DNA of 64,000 nucleotides from JAWKIJ01 sp041394325 (GTDB taxonomy: Bacteria > Actinomycetota > Acidimicrobiia > Acidimicrobiales > Microtrichaceae), in assembly GCA_041394325.1 (NCBI GenBank), contig JAWKIJ010000001.1, forward strand, positions 2,666,001 through 2,730,000, in the 5' to 3' direction. The notes beneath the pieces are model-generated. The model ran no database searches, was not told the DNA's origin, and saw only the letters and a program-made list of their open reading frames with translations. Shown here one piece after another: positions 1 to 8,580 of this stretch (position 1 is its first letter; each line of letters starts with the position of its first letter). Position numbers and translations under genes: made by a program.

Positions 1-606
1 GATGGGGCTCGCGTCGATCCCGGCGCCGGCGATCGCCTCGAACTCCTGGGGTGTCGACGCGATGCCCGTCCCCTTTCCCCCCAGGATGTACGCCGGGCGC
101 ACCACGACGGGAAGCCCGATCCGCTCGACGACCTCGCGGGCCTGCGCCATGGAGTGTGCCGTGTCCGAAGGCGGGACCGAGAGCCCGATACCGACCATCG
201 CCTCCTTGAAGCGCTCACGGTTCTCCGCCGTCTCGATCGCCAGCGCGTTCGCACCGATCATCTCCGGCGTTCCGGGAACTCCGATCACGCCGCGGCGATG
301 GAGCTCCATCGCCAGGTTGAGGGCGGTCTGGCCACCCAACGTGGGCAGCACGGCATCGGGCCGCTCACGTTCGATGATCCGGATCAACACGTCGGCGTCG
401 AGCGGCTCGATGTAGGTGGCGTCCGCGAAGTCGGGATCGGTCATGATCGTCGCGGGATTCGAGTTCGCCAGAACGACCCGGTAGCCCTCCTCCCGCAGCA
501 CGCGACAGGCCTGGGTTCCGGAGTAGTCGAACTCACAGGCCTGACCGATGACGATGGGGCCCGAGCCGATGATCAGGATCGTGGAGAGGTCGTCACGACG
601 AGGCAT
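1..606 (-). CDS. carB: Carbamoyl-phosphate synthase large subunit (N-terminal part, cut by window edge)
   Basis: This subunit makes carbamoyl phosphate from bicarbonate, two ATP and ammonia channelled from CarA, feeding pyrimidine and arginine synthesis in the cytoplasm. Only the first 202 residues are in the window; the rest of the gene (normally about 1,070-1,100 residues) lies beyond the left edge. The visible part is the carboxyphosphate half of the enzyme: IGSGPIVIGQACEFDYSG near residue 13, then LANSNPATIMTD, LPTLGGQTALNLA and the ATP-grasp stretch PVVVRPAYILGGKG. The ATG at 606 is chosen because GGGGAG sits five bases upstream and the protein begins with the usual short N-terminus. The start lies inside the last 14 bases of the desaturase gene, so the two are probably translated from one message. 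Confidence 0.97.
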   Translation of the reverse strand, partial: MPRRDDLSTILIIGSGPIVIGQACEFDYSGTQACRVLREEGYRVVLANSNPATIMTDPDFADATYIEPLDADVLIRIIERERPDAVLPTLGGQTALNLAMELHRRGVIGVPGTPEMIGANALAIETAENRERFKEAMVGIGLSVPPSDTAHSMAQAREVVERIGLPVVVRPAYILGGKGTGIASTPQEFEAIAGAGIDASPI

Positions 607-1720
607 CGACACTCCCCGTCACGTCGTCGGGACCGGCCCCGTCCGCGTACGGCGCCACGCCCGCCCGGGCGCCGGTCGATTCGCCGTCTTCGAGGTCGTC
701 CGCTCCCGGGCCGGAACCGGCGGGATACCTCGTCCGCCGACCCAACTGCCGGGCGGCGGCGAGCGCTGCATCGGCCCGCAACGAGAACTCCACGCGGACG
801 TCGTCGACGTCGTCTCGCCCCGTTGCGGCGGCGACCTTGGTGGTCGCCTTGTCCCAGTGGAACTGGAACATCCCGATGTCGTAGGCACCCTCGTCGAGTC
901 GAGCCGTGCGCGTGAGAGCCGGATAGTGCGGTTTGAGGTCCCGCACGATCCGCAGCATCGCCAGCACTCTCAGGATCGCGAATGTCGCATCGAACTCGAA
1001 CCACCGGAGGCCCTGGCGTGCCGCGGTGGGCATGTGATGGTGGTTGTTGTGCCACCCCTCGCCCATGGTGAGGAACGCGACCAGCGCGTTGTTGCGGCTG
1101 GAGTCGGGGGTGGCGAAGCGGCGCGTGCCCCACAGATGCGCCATCGAGTTGACGAGGAAGGTGCAGTGCCACAACACGACGGTGGAGGCGAAGAAGCCGA
1201 CCACGAGGCCGGGAAGGCCACCCCACCACAGACATCCCAGGGCGAGCGCGATCGGCGGGAGGTGGTGGAACCGGTCCAGGAAGCGCAACTCGGGATACTT
1301 CGCGAAGTCCGCGATCGCATGGGTCGGGGTGGGATCGTGCTCGGGGGTGATGATCCAACCGATGTGACTGAACAGCACTCCCTTGATGGGGCTGTGGGCG
1401 TCGCTGACCGTGTCGGTGAAGCGGTGGTGAAGCCGGTGATGGCCCGACCACCAGAGCACTCCCTTCTGCAACGAGGAGATCGCACCGACCGCCAGCACCA
1501 ACTGGAACCAGCGTGAGGTCTTGAAGGCCCGGTGCGCGAAATAGCGGTGGTAGCCGGCGGTGATGAAGAAGACCCGGGTCCAGTAGGTCACCGCGAAGAT
1601 CAGGATCGACTGCGCGGTGATGCCGGTGAAGATCGCCAACAGCGGCACGAGGTGGATCAGCAGGAACGGGGCCGACGCGATCGGGTCGAGGCGTTCGCCG
1701 GGGAGTCTGTTGGGATGCAT
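593..1720 (-). CDS. Membrane fatty-acid (acyl-CoA/acyl-lipid) desaturase, inserted between carA and carB
   Basis: This 375-residue protein is a di-iron membrane desaturase that introduces a double bond into a fatty acyl chain, most like the delta-9 stearoyl-CoA desaturase family. All three histidine boxes are present: HRYFAH near residue 58, HHRLHH near 94, and HNNHHH near 230. Hydrophobic segments surround them (about residues 20-50, 70-85 and 150-190). The C-terminal 80 residues are polar and not needed for the fold. The ATG at 1720 shares one base with the carA stop (TGATG), and the 3-prime end overlaps carB by 14 bases, so the gene is locked into the carAB operon. No pathway link between desaturation and carbamoyl phosphate is known to me. 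The family is certain; the exact acyl substrate and double-bond position cannot be read from sequence. Confidence 0.93.
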   Translation of the reverse strand: MHPNRLPGERLDPIASAPFLLIHLVPLLAIFTGITAQSILIFAVTYWTRVFFITAGYHRYFAHRAFKTSRWFQLVLAVGAISSLQKGVLWWSGHHRLHHRFTDTVSDAHSPIKGVLFSHIGWIITPEHDPTPTHAIADFAKYPELRFLDRFHHLPPIALALGCLWWGGLPGLVVGFFASTVVLWHCTFLVNSMAHLWGTRRFATPDSSRNNALVAFLTMGEGWHNNHHHMPTAARQGLRWFEFDATFAILRVLAMLRIVRDLKPHYPALTRTARLDEGAYDIGMFQFHWDKATTKVAAATGRDDVDDVRVEFSLRADAALAAARQLGRRTRYPAGSGPGADDLEDGESTGARAGVAPYADGAGPDDVTGSVDASS

Positions 1721-2874
1721 CAACGCACCACCGGGCCCTGGTGTGCGTCCATCAGGTCTGCGAACCTCTCGAACAGGTACCGGGAGTCGTGTGGTCCGGG
1801 CCCGGCCTCGGGGTGGTACTGGATGCCGAACGCCGGCACGGCGGTGGACCGGAACCCTGCGAGGGTCCCGTCGTTCAGGTTCACGTGGGTCACCTCCACG
1901 TCCGGCACCCCTTCGAGGTCGACGCAGTAGTTGTGGTTCTGGCTCGTGATCTCGACCCGGCCGGTGGCGAGCTCGCGGATCGGGTGGTTGCCGCCGTGGT
2001 GGCCGAACGGGAGCTTGTGCGTCCGACCGCCGAGTGCGGTGGCCAGCACCTGGTGTCCCATGCAGATGCCGAAGATCGGGACCCGGCCCAGCAACGTCCG
2101 CACCGTGTCGTGGAGGTAGGTGACGGCCGCGGGGTCGCCCGGGCCGTTGGACACGAACACCCCGTCGGGTCGCATCGCCAGGATGTCGTGCGCGGTCGTC
2201 GTCGACGGCACCACCGTCACCCTGCCGAGGTGGCGCAACCTGTCGACGATCGTCGCCTTCATGCCGCAGTCGACCGCCACGACATGACGGTCCCCCGCGC
2301 CGGCGTGGGCGCCGTGGTCGCGTCGCCCGCCGGGCGTCACGACGGTCACAAGATCGCATCCGTCGGTGGTCGTCGCTGCGGCGGCCGCGGCCGCGAGTTC
2401 GGCATGCGGCGCGGTGCCGAACGCGGCGGGCAGTGCACCGTGCTCGCGGATGAGGCGCGTCAGACGTCGTGTGTCGACCCCACCGATCGCGGAGATCCCG
2501 TGTCGCCCGAGGAAGGAGCCGAGATCGTCGGTGGCGCGCCAGTTGCTGTGCCGGCGGGCGATCTGACGCAACACGACGCCGCGGCACATCGGCGCGGGCG
2601 CCTCGTCGTCATCGGGATTGACCCCGTAGTTGCCGAGATGTGCGGTCGTGAACGTGATGATCTGCCCGGCGTAGGAGGGGTCGGTGATCACCTCCTGGTA
2701 GCCGCTCATGACCGTGTTGAACACGATCTCACCGGTGACCAGGCCCCCTTCGGGCCGGGCACCGATCAGCTCGCCTTCGAAGAGCGCACCGTCGGCACCG
2801 TCGGCGACCACCAGTTGGGCGGGTACGGGCCGGTCGACGGCGTCGCGCGCGGTCTCGGGTGTGGGGCCGGCCAT
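1720..2874 (-). CDS. carA: Carbamoyl-phosphate synthase small subunit (glutaminase)
   Basis: CarA hydrolyses glutamine and passes ammonia to CarB. The 384-residue protein has the N-terminal CPSase small-subunit domain (TGEIVFNTVMSGYQEVITDPSY) and a C-terminal class I glutamine amidotransferase domain. The latter carries the nucleophile Cys in GICMGHQVLA, preceded by SNGPGDP and followed by the catalytic His-Glu in YHPEAGPGPHD. An in-frame ATG exists 60 bases further upstream (2934), but the ATG at 2874 has AGGTGG about seven bases ahead and gives the normal family length, so it is preferred. First gene of the carA-desaturase-carB operon. The upstream gap to the divergent lipoprotein gene (2875-3095) must hold promoters for both directions; I could not pick out a convincing -35/-10 pair there. 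Confidence 0.97.
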   Translation of the reverse strand: MAGPTPETARDAVDRPVPAQLVVADGADGALFEGELIGARPEGGLVTGEIVFNTVMSGYQEVITDPSYAGQIITFTTAHLGNYGVNPDDDEAPAPMCRGVVLRQIARRHSNWRATDDLGSFLGRHGISAIGGVDTRRLTRLIREHGALPAAFGTAPHAELAAAAAAATTTDGCDLVTVVTPGGRRDHGAHAGAGDRHVVAVDCGMKATIVDRLRHLGRVTVVPSTTTAHDILAMRPDGVFVSNGPGDPAAVTYLHDTVRTLLGRVPIFGICMGHQVLATALGGRTHKLPFGHHGGNHPIRELATGRVEITSQNHNYCVDLEGVPDVEVTHVNLNDGTLAGFRSTAVPAFGIQYHPEAGPGPHDSRYLFERFADLMDAHQGPVVR

Positions 2875-3095
2875 CGAGGCCACCTGCTTTCTGTCCGTAC
2901 GAGTGTCCCGCACCCGTTTCACGGTCAGGCGCACACGTTACCAGACCCCCGACTCCCGCCCGACAGGATGCGCCCCTCCGGCCGACCGGGCCGAGCGCGC
3001 ACCACCCACTTTCGAGCGCACGGCGCATCACACCGTTGTAAGTTGTCTCCGACCGAGTCGTCGGCGGAGACGACCAGGAGAAAAGGCGGAACCCT

Positions 3096-3566
3096 ATGAC
3101 CATCGGATCCCGATCCCCCCTTCGACGCCTGCTCGCAGGCCTCGTCGCCGTCGGCGCGTTGTTCACGGCCGCGGCATGCAGTCCACCGGCGCCCGCGGAG
3201 CCACCCCCCGCCACCGTCGTGTTGAGCCGGTACAGCGGGCCGGCGGGCACCACCTTCACGGCCGCGGCACCCAACCGGGAATGCGGGCAGATGTCCACGC
3301 TCTATCCGAACCAGCCCGGGTACTACCCGCTGTACAACACGGCGGTGGCGGGCATCACCATCCCCGCGACCGGGGTCGTCATCACCACCGCCTACACGAA
3401 CCTCTGGAACGGGTCCTCACCGTCCACCTACGCGGAGTCCGACCAACTGGTGCACCTGCGCATCCCGCCGGCGACCCGCGCGGGCACCTACAAGGTGTTC
3501 CTGACCTGCTCGGGTTACCTCGACACCTACGCGTTCACGCCCGCGACCTTCACCGTCACCGGCTGA
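3096..3566 (+). CDS. Small secreted lipoprotein of unknown function
   Basis: A 156-residue protein that I cannot assign to a named family. Residues 1-27 form a signal peptide (RR pair, hydrophobic LLAGLVAVGALFTAAA) ending in a lipobox with Cys28, so it should be lipid-anchored on the outer face of the membrane. A Pro/Ala-rich linker follows (residues 29-38). The rest alternates hydrophobic and Thr/Ser residues (TTFTAAAP, GVVITTAYTNLW, AGTYKVFLTCSG, FTPATFTVTG), which looks like a beta-sandwich, perhaps Ig-like. Two cysteines (near residues 64 and 142) could form a disulphide. The start has a clear AGGAG about 12-14 bases upstream. The gene is transcribed away from carA and is followed by a strong hairpin. 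Confidence 0.85.
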   Translation: MTIGSRSPLRRLLAGLVAVGALFTAAACSPPAPAEPPPATVVLSRYSGPAGTTFTAAAPNRECGQMSTLYPNQPGYYPLYNTAVAGITIPATGVVITTAYTNLWNGSSPSTYAESDQLVHLRIPPATRAGTYKVFLTCSGYLDTYAFTPATFTVTG

Positions 3567-3579
3567 TCGGCGTCCGGCA

Positions 3580-3607
3580 TTGTCGGCCGGTGTCCACCGG
3601 CCGACAA
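3580..3607 (+). terminator. Perfect 12-bp inverted repeat, probable transcription terminator
   Basis: Bases 3580-3591 (TTGTCGGCCGGT) are perfectly complementary to 3596-3607, separated by a GTCC loop. The hairpin begins 14 bases after the lipoprotein stop and ends before the LCP gene. No T tract follows, so it is either a U-less intrinsic terminator or an mRNA-stabilising stem. Its position argues against using the TTG at 3580 as the start of the next gene, since the left arm would then be coding. Confidence 0.6.
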
Positions 3608-3618
3608 TCGGTCACGGG

Positions 3619-4629
3619 TTGATCCTGCACGACGGCACCGAGCCGGACGGGACTCGATCCCGACGACGGCACCGACGACCGCTACTGGCCGTCGGTGCCG
3701 TCGTCGCGGTCGCGGTGCTGTGGATGCTGGTGTTGTGGTCGCGCGTCGGTGCGGCGGACGGCGCCCCGCCGGGGTCGGGCCCCGGGAGCGGCTCGACCCT
3801 GCTGCTGATCGGATCGGACCGCCGCGTCGCCGTGCCCGGCGTCCCCATCGGGCGCTTCGGCACCGCGACGCAGGTTCCGGGTGAGCGCGCCGACGTGGTG
3901 ATCGCGGTCCGTTCCGAGTCCTCGCAGCGCACGCGTGCCCTGTCGATCCCCCGCGACATGCTGGCCACGATTCCGGGCGGCCTAGCACCCGAGCGGCTCA
4001 CCCTGCTCCTCCAGAAGGGCCCCACCAAGGTCGCCGACGCAATCTGCCAGTCCTTGGGGATCGGTGCCGATCACCTCGCCGTGATCCGCTTCGACGGCCT
4101 CGTCGCCATGATCGACGAGGTCGGGGGCGTCGACATCGCCCCGACCACCGTGGTCAGGGACCGCGGGAGCGGCCTGTTGGCACGCGCCGGACGTCATCGG
4201 GTCGACGGCGCGACCGCGTTGGCATACATACGAGCCCGCCATGTCGAACGTTGGGACGGCACGGCCTGGATCCCCGACCCGGAAGCCGACCAACAGCGGG
4301 GTGACCGGGCCCTCGAGGTGCTGTCGTCGTTGGGGCGCCGACTCGATCTCGGCTGGGCTACGCCGTTCACCAACCCGTCGCTCGCATGGACCGCGACCGG
4401 AGCGGTCACCGTCGACGACGATACGGGCCCCTTCGACACTCTCGCGATGGTGCGTACGCTGCGGACGCTGAGCAACGCAACGCGGCGTTCGTTGCCCGCG
4501 GTGACCATCGACGGTCCGACGCCGATGCTCACCCTCCGACCGGGAGCGGCGGAGACGGTCCGGTGGTTCACCGGCGGTGCCACGCCCGCGAAGGCGTGCG
4601 CCGTGCCCACGATGCTCGCCCGCCGTTGA
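3619..4629 (+). CDS. LytR-CpsA-Psr (LCP) family cell-wall glycopolymer ligase
   Basis: LCP enzymes transfer polyprenyl-phosphate-linked glycopolymers (teichoic acid, arabinogalactan or capsule) onto peptidoglycan at the outer membrane face. The 336-residue product has a basic cytoplasmic N-terminus (RSRRRHRRP), one membrane helix at about residues 22-41, a Gly/Pro/Ser linker, then the LCP domain. The domain shows LLLIGSDRR (about 61-69), RADVVIAV, LSIPRD, LAVIRFDGLVAMIDEVGGVDI and the signature VDGATALAYIRARH with DQQRGDRALEVL, including the Arg residues that hold the pyrophosphate. No good Shine-Dalgarno is visible; TTG at 3619 is preferred over TTG at 3580 because the latter lies in the terminator hairpin. 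The gene lies 29 bases from the next envelope gene on the same strand. Confidence 0.9.
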   Translation: MILHDGTEPDGTRSRRRHRRPLLAVGAVVAVAVLWMLVLWSRVGAADGAPPGSGPGSGSTLLLIGSDRRVAVPGVPIGRFGTATQVPGERADVVIAVRSESSQRTRALSIPRDMLATIPGGLAPERLTLLLQKGPTKVADAICQSLGIGADHLAVIRFDGLVAMIDEVGGVDIAPTTVVRDRGSGLLARAGRHRVDGATALAYIRARHVERWDGTAWIPDPEADQQRGDRALEVLSSLGRRLDLGWATPFTNPSLAWTATGAVTVDDDTGPFDTLAMVRTLRTLSNATRRSLPAVTIDGPTPMLTLRPGAAETVRWFTGGATPAKACAVPTMLARR

Positions 4630-4658
4630 CCCGCCTCCATCCCGGCCACGGGCAACCG

Positions 4659-5967
4659 TTGACCACGAACCCGGGTTCGGGCGGGCACCGCCGCGCCCGA
4701 GCGTGGCGGCAACGGGTGCTCGCTGTCACCGTTTCAGCGCTGCTACTCCCTACGGGGTGCACGAACCGGTCCCGGAGCCGAGTCGAGGACGCCCACACCG
4801 ACCGCACGTCCTCGCGGATTGCCGTCTGTGAGGGCCACCGTGACGACCGGGCATGCACGCTGCGCCAGGGGTCGGCCCACCTGACGGTCACCGGCGGGGT
4901 GACCGCGCCCACCGCCGTACGGCCTCCGAAGGGAGATCCGCTGGCCACGGTCGACCACGACGCGGGGGGTGAGCGCCGCGCTTCGCGATGGATCGGTCCT
5001 GTGGCTGTGGGGGGACACGGCCGCCCGTCATGACGACGGCTCCCTCGCGTACTTCACCATCGGGACCGCATCGTGGAGCGAGGCGGGCACTCCTCTGGTC
5101 TCCCGCGACACCGCGGGTCCGGATGGTGCGGCTCCGGGCCCGTTCGCGGTACCGGACTCGGTGAGATGCCCACACACCCACCAACGTGCCGGCACCTGGC
5201 CCACCGCCGCCGTCGTCCAACCCGTGGGTCCACGGGACCGGGTCGTCGCCTGGCTGGCGGTCGTGTGCTTCGGCGAGGGTGACCGTCGAGCGACCGACAT
5301 GGGTATGGGCGTCGCCGAATGGTGGTACGACCCCGCGGACCCACCCCGTGGACGCAGTATCGTCGCCACCTGGCTCAACCAACGCCTCTTCCCCGCCGCG
5401 ACGTTCGGAAGCGCGGCCGCCACCACCCCCGACGGGCGGATCGTCACCGAATGGTGCGAGCGACCCGAGGACCCCACCGACACCGACGGTTTCGGGCCGT
5501 GTGCCGCTGCAACCACCACGTTCGACCGTGTAGCGGATCCAACGTCCTACGTCGACGCGGACGGTCGCGCCGTGACCGCGTCCACCGTGGGTGCGAGGCA
5601 TTCGGTCGGAACTCCGTTCCGGCTCGAAGGCGGGGCCGCGACGCCCTACCCGCCCGGGCCGTTCAGCATCGCCTTCGAGCCACACCTCGATGCGTGGGTG
5701 ATGGTGACGAGCCCGTGGCCCGGACAGGTCCCCTTCGTGGCGGTGCGCATCGCCGAACGACCCGAGGGGCCCTGGAGCGGACCGCTCACCGTTCGACTCC
5801 CCGGATGCTCCGACCGCCGAGGCGAACTGCACCTCGGGTGCTATGCGGCAAACGTGCAGCCACGGTTCTCCGAGCCGGGTCGTCTCGGTATCGGGTGGTA
5901 CGACACGGCGGTCGAGCTGTTCCCCATCCGCGGTGCGTTCAAGGTGGCGACGATCCCCTACTCCTGA
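4659..5967 (+). CDS. Secreted lipoprotein, beta-propeller-like, reading frame interrupted
   Basis: Two frames must be joined to give one sensible protein of about 435 residues. The first, from TTG at 4659, encodes a basic N-terminus, a hydrophobic segment and a lipobox ending LLPTGC, then a Thr/Arg-rich stretch to GDPLATVDHDAG. The second takes over at a run of G at about 4963-4969 and continues SAALRDGSVLWLWGDT to the stop at 5967. Deleting one G from the run joins them exactly. The mature part has repeated sheet-like blocks with Trp and Gly (VLWLWGDT, SIAFEPHLDAWVMVTSPW, LGIGWYDTAVELFP), resembling the five-bladed propellers of DUF4185/DUF5005-type proteins; that assignment is tentative. 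If the shift is real, only a short secreted fragment would be made. Convergent with the exporter gene downstream. Confidence 0.7.
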
Positions 5968-5987
5968 GGGGGGTCACCCGACACGGG

Positions 5988-8408
5988 TCAGCCGGAGTGG
6001 GTACCGGTTGCCACGGGGGTCGGTCCGTCCTCCGACGCTGCGTGCTCGTCCTCGCCTCCGGCCGCCGGGGAAATGCCGTCGGAGTGCTCGTGATGTTCGT
6101 GGCCTTCCACGTCGATCGTCGGGATGAGACGGTCGAGCCAGCCCGGGAACCACCAGTTCTTGGCCCCGAGCAGTTCCATCGTCGCCGGGACCAGGAGCAT
6201 CCGGACCAGCGTCGCGTCCAAGAACACCGCCACAGCGAGACCCAGGCCGAACATCTTGGTGACCCGGAGGTCGTCGAACATGAAACTGCCGAACACCACG
6301 ACCATGATCGCGGCCGCCGCGGTGATGACCTGAGCCGTCGCAGCGAGTCCGTCGGCAACCGAGCCCCTGGGGTCACCGGTGTGGTCGAACTCCTCCTTGA
6401 CCCGCGAGAGGAGGAAGACCTCGTAGTCCATCGAGAGGCCGAAGACGATGGCGAACATCATCATCGGGAGGAACGGCTCGATCGGCCCGCCGTCGATCCG
6501 TAAGAGGTTCCCCGCCCATCCCCACTGGAACACCGCCACGATCACGCCGTACGCGGCACCGATCGACAGGAGGTTCATCAGCACCGCCTTGAGCGGCACG
6601 AGCAGCGACCGGAAGACCACCATCAACAGCAGGAACGAAAGCGCCAGAACCACGGCCAGGAAGGCCGGAACGCGTTCGCCGAGATAGGTGGCGAAGTCGT
6701 GGGTGATCGCCACGGCACCGGTCACATGAACCTTCAGACCGGTCCCCTCGGTGAGCCTCGGCAGGTCGGTGTCACGGAGCCGGTCGATCAGCTGCTGGGT
6801 CCGTACGTCCTGGGGCGAGGTCGTCGGGATGACCCGGAACAGGAACGCGTCGGCGGTCCCCATCGCGGCGACGACCGCCTGTTGGTCGATCGGCTTGGCG
6901 GGATCGATCGTGTTGGGGATCGGCCCCACCACCCGATCGACGCCGCGAAGACCGCCGAGCGCCTTCGAGAGGTCGATCACCTTCGGTACGACCGAGGAGC
7001 CGCCGCCGGTAACGGTCAACAGCAAGGGTCCGTTGAAGCCGGGGCCGAATGCCGCCGAGGTCAGGTCGTAGGCCTTGCGCGTCGTGGTGCTCCTCGGGAA
7101 GTTCCCTTCGTCGGCACTACCCAGTCGAAGGCTCAGCAGCGGGACGGCGAGGAGTCCCAACAGCACGATCCCGGCCACGACCGCCGTCCAGGGACGACGT
7201 TGGATGGCGTGGCTCCAGCGGTAGGCCAGCGTCGACTCCTTCGGCTTCACCGCCCGCTGTGGGACCTTGGCCTTCAGTGGCGCCAGAGCGAAGCCCGCGA
7301 CGAGCACGACGAGCGCCAGGGGCGCGGCGACCATCGCCATCGCCGGGAGCTTGAGGCCGACCCCGAGCAGGGCGACGGCCATCAGGCCGGCCGCGATCAG
7401 GCCCCGCCAGCGGGTGACCTCGACGCGGTCCTTGGCGAAACCGAGGATCGCGGGCAGCAACGTGATCGACGCGATCATCGTGACCAGCACGGTGACCGCC
7501 GCCGCGATGCCGAGCCCGGAGATGAATTTGAGGTTCATGATGAGCATGCCCAGCATCGAGATGACGACCGTGAGGCCCGCGAAGATGACGGCACGGCCGG
7601 CCGTGTCGAGGGCGGTGACCGTCGCGTCCTCGGGGTCGAGCCCCTGGTGCAGCCCCTCCCGATACCGGGTGACGATGAACAACGCGTAGTCGATCCCCAC
7701 GCCGAGGCCGATCATGGCACCGATGGTCGTCGCCATGTCGGGGATCGATTGCGAGTGCGACAAAAGCCCGATCGCGCCGGTTCCCAGGCCGACGCCTGCG
7801 AGCGCCACCGCGATCGGCATCCCCATGGCCAGCACCGAGCCGAACGCGACGATCAACACGACGATGGCGAACGCGATCCCGATCATCTCCGAGGATGGCG
7901 GCTTGAACGTCGAGAGCACCTGGCCCCCGACCTCGATCTGGGTGTCGGCCACGCGGGGCTTCGCGTCGATGATCCGTTGACCCAACTCACCGGTCTCGGT
8001 CCGGTCGATCGTGCCCTCCAGCTCGATCGTCGCATACGCGGTGCGACCGTCCTTGCTGATCTGCGACGCACCCGCGGCACCCTCATACGGGCTGGTCACC
8101 CGGACTCGTGGCATCGCCGCGACCTTGTCGAAATATGCGGTCATCGCCGAGCGAACCGCGGGATCGGCCACTCCGCGGGGCGTCGTGAACACGATCGAGC
8201 CACCGAAACCGCCGCCACCCAACTTGGCGAACTCGTTCTGCATCACGTCGAGGCCCGAACGGCTGTCCGAACTCGGGAGCTGAAACTGGCTCTCGTAGCG
8301 TGCCCCGCCGATCCCGCCGAGCGTCGAGAACACTCCGACCGCCGCGCCGACCCACAGCGCCACGACGATCCATTTCCGGCCGAAGCACCACGCAGCCAGT
8401 CTTGCCAT
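5988..8408 (-). CDS. MmpL/RND superfamily membrane transporter
   Basis: An 806-residue proton-driven RND exporter of the MmpL type, a class that moves lipids or siderophore-like molecules across the cytoplasmic membrane of actinobacteria. It shows the expected twofold layout. An N-terminal helix (residues 12-35) is followed by a first periplasmic loop and a helix bundle containing GVGIDYALFIVTRYRE. A second cycle has a periplasmic loop beginning near LGSADEGNFPRS and a bundle containing GLSMDYEVFLLSRVKEE; the Asp-Tyr pairs are the proton-relay positions. The C-terminus is His/Glu rich (EGHEHHEHSDG) and probably cytosolic. ATG at 8408 follows a GTG at 8411, either of which could start; GGGGAG lies just upstream. 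No regulator or lipid-synthesis partner sits next to it, so the cargo is unknown. Confidence 0.93.
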   Translation of the reverse strand: MARLAAWCFGRKWIVVALWVGAAVGVFSTLGGIGGARYESQFQLPSSDSRSGLDVMQNEFAKLGGGGFGGSIVFTTPRGVADPAVRSAMTAYFDKVAAMPRVRVTSPYEGAAGASQISKDGRTAYATIELEGTIDRTETGELGQRIIDAKPRVADTQIEVGGQVLSTFKPPSSEMIGIAFAIVVLIVAFGSVLAMGMPIAVALAGVGLGTGAIGLLSHSQSIPDMATTIGAMIGLGVGIDYALFIVTRYREGLHQGLDPEDATVTALDTAGRAVIFAGLTVVISMLGMLIMNLKFISGLGIAAAVTVLVTMIASITLLPAILGFAKDRVEVTRWRGLIAAGLMAVALLGVGLKLPAMAMVAAPLALVVLVAGFALAPLKAKVPQRAVKPKESTLAYRWSHAIQRRPWTAVVAGIVLLGLLAVPLLSLRLGSADEGNFPRSTTTRKAYDLTSAAFGPGFNGPLLLTVTGGGSSVVPKVIDLSKALGGLRGVDRVVGPIPNTIDPAKPIDQQAVVAAMGTADAFLFRVIPTTSPQDVRTQQLIDRLRDTDLPRLTEGTGLKVHVTGAVAITHDFATYLGERVPAFLAVVLALSFLLLMVVFRSLLVPLKAVLMNLLSIGAAYGVIVAVFQWGWAGNLLRIDGGPIEPFLPMMMFAIVFGLSMDYEVFLLSRVKEEFDHTGDPRGSVADGLAATAQVITAAAAIMVVVFGSFMFDDLRVTKMFGLGLAVAVFLDATLVRMLLVPATMELLGAKNWWFPGWLDRLIPTIDVEGHEHHEHSDGISPAAGGEDEHAASEDGPTPVATGTHSG

Positions 8409-8458
8409 CACTCACTCTCCCCGTCCCCGGCCGGGCGGGCGCCCCAGGACACCTCGCA

Positions 8459-8464
8459 ACGCTA
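8459..8464 (-). promoter_or_regulatory. Possible -10 element for the MmpL-type exporter
   Basis: Read on the minus strand this is TAGCGT, matching TAnnnT. It would place the transcript start about 45 bases before the exporter start codon. No clear -35 is visible, so this rests on the -10 match alone. Confidence 0.3.
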
Positions 8465-8580
8465 CGCGCCGCGCTCGCGATCGCTCGCATCGTCACGCCC
8501 GATGTGACACATGACCGCCGCCGGGAGTGCCCTACCCTGGTTCGAGGGCTCCGACGCGCACACGGCCGAAGGGATCGACG

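Noticed and set aside
593..2587. 664-codon frame extending the desaturase back over carA
   Set aside because: Only the part from ATG 1720 looks like a desaturase; the rest is carA read out of frame.
4955..4975. Programmed frameshift in the propeller lipoprotein
   Set aside because: There is a G run but no slippery heptamer with a downstream pseudoknot that I could see, and similar breaks occur in six other genes, so error is simpler.
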